NCBI GenBank assembly: GCA_016213455.1
Contig: JACRAG010000032.1
Span: 1 to 7,044 of the forward strand
Source: Anaerolineae bacterium
GTDB taxonomy: Bacteria; Chloroflexota; Anaerolineae; Anaerolineales; Anaerolineaceae
Direction of reading: 5' to 3'
DNA: 7,044 bases
Under the pieces are notes generated by a model that was not told the DNA's origin, did not search any database, and saw only the letters and a program-made list of their open reading frames with translations. The first letter of the stretch is position 1, and the number at the start of each line of letters is the position of its first letter. Positions 4,918 to 7,044 of this stretch are shown here, piece after piece. Made by a program: the position numbers and the translations under genes.

Positions 4918-7044
4918 TTACAGCTCGTGAGCTGCCCTGGCTTGTTCCAGCGCATGGTTGTAGAAAACCAACGTGTTTTCCATGTCGCCGGCTTGCCAGG
5001 TGGAAAAAGCCTGGCGTAAACAGTCCGCCGCCGGCTGCACAGGATATTGATCAGTTGGTCGCGGATTGATGAAGGCCATGGAAACAGTGGCAGCACGTTC
5101 GAAATCACGCCTTTCGACTGCAATCGCCAACAAGACCCAGTTGGAAAGCCAGTGGAAGGCGTTCCCCCCGTACTCATTCCAGACTTCATTGGCCTGGCTG
5201 CACAGCCGATTCGCTTGTTCCATATCACCCTTCCGCCAGGCCAGCCAGCCAAGGTTGGATAGGCCAATCCCCTGGTAAGTGTGCTCATTCAGGATGGAAC
5301 AAAGCTCGATCATCTGTTGGATTTCTTCCTGTATCTGGCCCAGATTTCCCAACATCCGATCGGCAATGCTCAGGTAAGCCAGGCTGCGGATCTGCCAGAT
5401 GCGGGCTCCGACCTGTTCCGTTGCCGCCAGGGCATGGCTCAGGCAGGCTCGCGCCTCGGTAATTTCTCCGTGCCAAAGCAAGCCAAACCCAACCTGAAAC
5501 TTTGCCACGGCCTGTTCGAATTGGCTGGAAACGTCTTCGGCGAGTATAAGCCTGCGCCGCGCAATATCTACCGTTTCTGCAGATAAGCGGTAGCGCTCCT
5601 GCCGCAAGCGGGTCATAAATTGTATACTGAGCAGGTTGATTTGCTGGTCGACCCGTCCACGGGCATAAATCTCCGCCTGGATTTGGTGGGAAAGAGTTTC
5701 CATTTTGTCAGGCCAGCCTTCCCAGTAATATAACTGGATACGGGCCAGTTGGATCTGTAATTGCTCCTGAATTACTTCAAGAGCGGCTTCTTCAGCCAGG
5801 TTACCCAGGGCTTCTTGCGCTTGATCCAGCGCTATGTGCGCCAGCGCGTGATCATACTGCGGAACAATCGCATCGCTGATTTTACGGTACACCTGGGAAC
5901 GCCACAGGTTGTTCGCCAGGCTGTTTTGGCTTAGTGCCCGCTCATAAAAGTTTTGAGCCTCAGGGTATTTGCCGTCCAGTGCCAGCAGATCTGCCAGTCT
6001 TTCCAGCAGGCTGGATAATTCTTGTGCTTGGAGGCTATTTTTCTTATCCACTCCACTGCATTGTACGAGCTCAACTGCACGGCGCAGGTAGCGTTGTGCA
6101 TCGGCATTCGCAAATATGCTTGCTGCTGTTTCAGCCGCCATCTGATAATGTCGATTAGCGTGTTGAAGGAGCCCGGCGCGTTCATAATGACTGGCGATTT
6201 CCGCGTCATGTGGGTGTTGCGCTGTCTTATCCAGCAGCAAGTAAGCCTCAGCAACCTTACGGTGAAGCATGCGCCGGTGCGCTGTACTCAACCCGGGAAA
6301 TGCTGCCTGGCGCAGCAAATCATGGGTAAAGTCGTAAGTATCGGGGGTAATTTCCCGGATGATATGCCTTTGTATCAACTCATCGATTGACGGGATGAGT
6401 TGTTCATCGTCCATCTGGCTTGCCTCCCTAAGTACATCCAGATTGAACTCACGCCCAATGGTTGCCGCCAAGCAGGTGACCTCACGAGTAGTCGAACCAA
6501 CCTGGCCTAACCGCCGTAGAAGAACAGATTGGACACGTTCTGAGGATGCCAGCAAATTCACACAGGGTGGTTCTGGGCATGGAGAAATAATCCCAAGCCG
6601 GACCATCTCAATGGCAAATAATGGATTCCCTTCAGCTTCACGATAAATATCGCCTGCCTGTTCTTCATCTAAGCTCTGACCGGAGGTCTGCCGGTAAACC
6701 AAGCTGGCCAGCTGCATCGTTTCGTGCTTATTCAAAGGCTGAAGCTTCAATTCCACGAGCTTCTCCTCAGCGCGCAGCGCGACCTGAAGCAGCATTAACG
6801 GGTGGTCCTCCACCGCTTCGCCGCTTCGCAGGGTGACGACAACCAGCAGAGGCGCGTGGGGAGCAAAACGAAACAGGAAGTGCAGCCATTCTAAAGTGTC
6901 CTGGTCACACCATTGGATATCTTCGAGGATCAGCAGTTTCGGCTGCTCCGGCAGCCGGGGCTGCTTTAGAGACAGAAGTGCGCGAGCCAGAGCCTCAAAA
7001 AGGTGCTGACAAAAGAGAGTGCAAAACACCCGCAGCGAAAAGCC
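4918..7044 (-). CDS. STAND-type ATPase/TPR regulator, N-terminus outside the window
   Basis: The frame is open to the right edge, so this is the last 708 residues of a longer protein; the GTG at 7029 is internal. Numbering from the edge, Walker B is 'LLILEDIQWCD' (37-47), the following strand 'VVVTLRSGE' (68-76) matches a sensor motif, and 'EAEGNPLFAIEMV' (136-148) is the usual GNPLF segment. Then come a winged-helix region (about 165-235) with 'LLRRLGQVG', and 'YDFTHDLLRQAAF' (237-249), both characteristic of the AfsR/MalT-like and BTAD-associated ATPases. From about 280 to the end the protein is helical with TPR-like units, for example around 345-374, 592-625 and 675-705. The Walker A loop and any N-terminal domain are beyond the edge. 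The C-terminus has no LuxR-type helix-turn-helix, so a MalT/LAL layout is excluded; an N-terminal BTAD/SARP, kinase or cyclase domain is more likely. It probably senses a signal and controls transcription, perhaps of the adjacent enzymes. Confidence 0.88.
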   Translation of the reverse strand, partial: GFSLRVFCTLFCQHLFEALARALLSLKQPRLPEQPKLLILEDIQWCDQDTLEWLHFLFRFAPHAPLLVVVTLRSGEAVEDHPLMLLQVALRAEEKLVELKLQPLNKHETMQLASLVYRQTSGQSLDEEQAGDIYREAEGNPLFAIEMVRLGIISPCPEPPCVNLLASSERVQSVLLRRLGQVGSTTREVTCLAATIGREFNLDVLREASQMDDEQLIPSIDELIQRHIIREITPDTYDFTHDLLRQAAFPGLSTAHRRMLHRKVAEAYLLLDKTAQHPHDAEIASHYERAGLLQHANRHYQMAAETAASIFANADAQRYLRRAVELVQCSGVDKKNSLQAQELSSLLERLADLLALDGKYPEAQNFYERALSQNSLANNLWRSQVYRKISDAIVPQYDHALAHIALDQAQEALGNLAEEAALEVIQEQLQIQLARIQLYYWEGWPDKMETLSHQIQAEIYARGRVDQQINLLSIQFMTRLRQERYRLSAETVDIARRRLILAEDVSSQFEQAVAKFQVGFGLLWHGEITEARACLSHALAATEQVGARIWQIRSLAYLSIADRMLGNLGQIQEEIQQMIELCSILNEHTYQGIGLSNLGWLAWRKGDMEQANRLCSQANEVWNEYGGNAFHWLSNWVLLAIAVERRDFERAATVSMAFINPRPTDQYPVQPAADCLRQAFSTWQAGDMENTLVFYNHALEQARAAHEL

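Noticed and set aside
4379..4930. 183-aa open frame on the plus strand
   Set aside because: It is antisense to the kinase gene and also crosses the palindrome and the intergenic gap; the translation looks unstructured and has no motif.

Overview
The window holds a run of genes that all read on the minus strand, so transcription goes from the right edge (7044) to the left edge. The sequence suggests Chloroflexota, probably Anaerolineae: base composition is near-balanced, and the mix of protein types fits, namely a large STAND-type ATPase/TPR regulator, an APH-like kinase with an 'AVVLK' lysine strand, a 'GTSxxA'-type Gfo/Idh dehydrogenase and an NmrA-like protein. This placement is an inference from protein flavour only; there is no rRNA or other marker gene.

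From right to left: (1) 7044-4918 is the C-terminal 708 residues of a large regulatory ATPase with a TPR tail; its N-terminus lies outside the window. (2) 4917-4700 is the main intergenic gap. It carries a perfect 40-bp palindrome just after the regulator's stop (probable terminator) and a second short inverted repeat just ahead of the next gene. (3) 4675-541 is a compact set of four genes with gaps of 75, 45 and 22 bp: an APH/choline-kinase-like small-molecule kinase, a Gfo/Idh/MocA NAD(P)-dependent dehydrogenase, an MBL-fold hydrolase with a complete dinuclear metal site (resembling the OPHC2/methyl-parathion-hydrolase branch) and an NmrA-like atypical SDR. (4) 44 bp further on, 496-1 holds a short ORF with a clear signal peptide that stops at a TGA after 88 codons. 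The same frame stays open after the TGA to the window edge, so it may be a gene broken by a nonsense mutation.

The four central enzymes look like one transcription unit handling a small organic molecule, with phosphorylation, oxidation, hydrolysis of an ester or lactone, and a second NAD(P)-linked or sensing step. The substrate cannot be read from the sequence. The STAND regulator is co-directional but separated by the probable terminator, so it may control the cluster without being co-transcribed. No mobile element, tRNA, rRNA or CRISPR array was seen.
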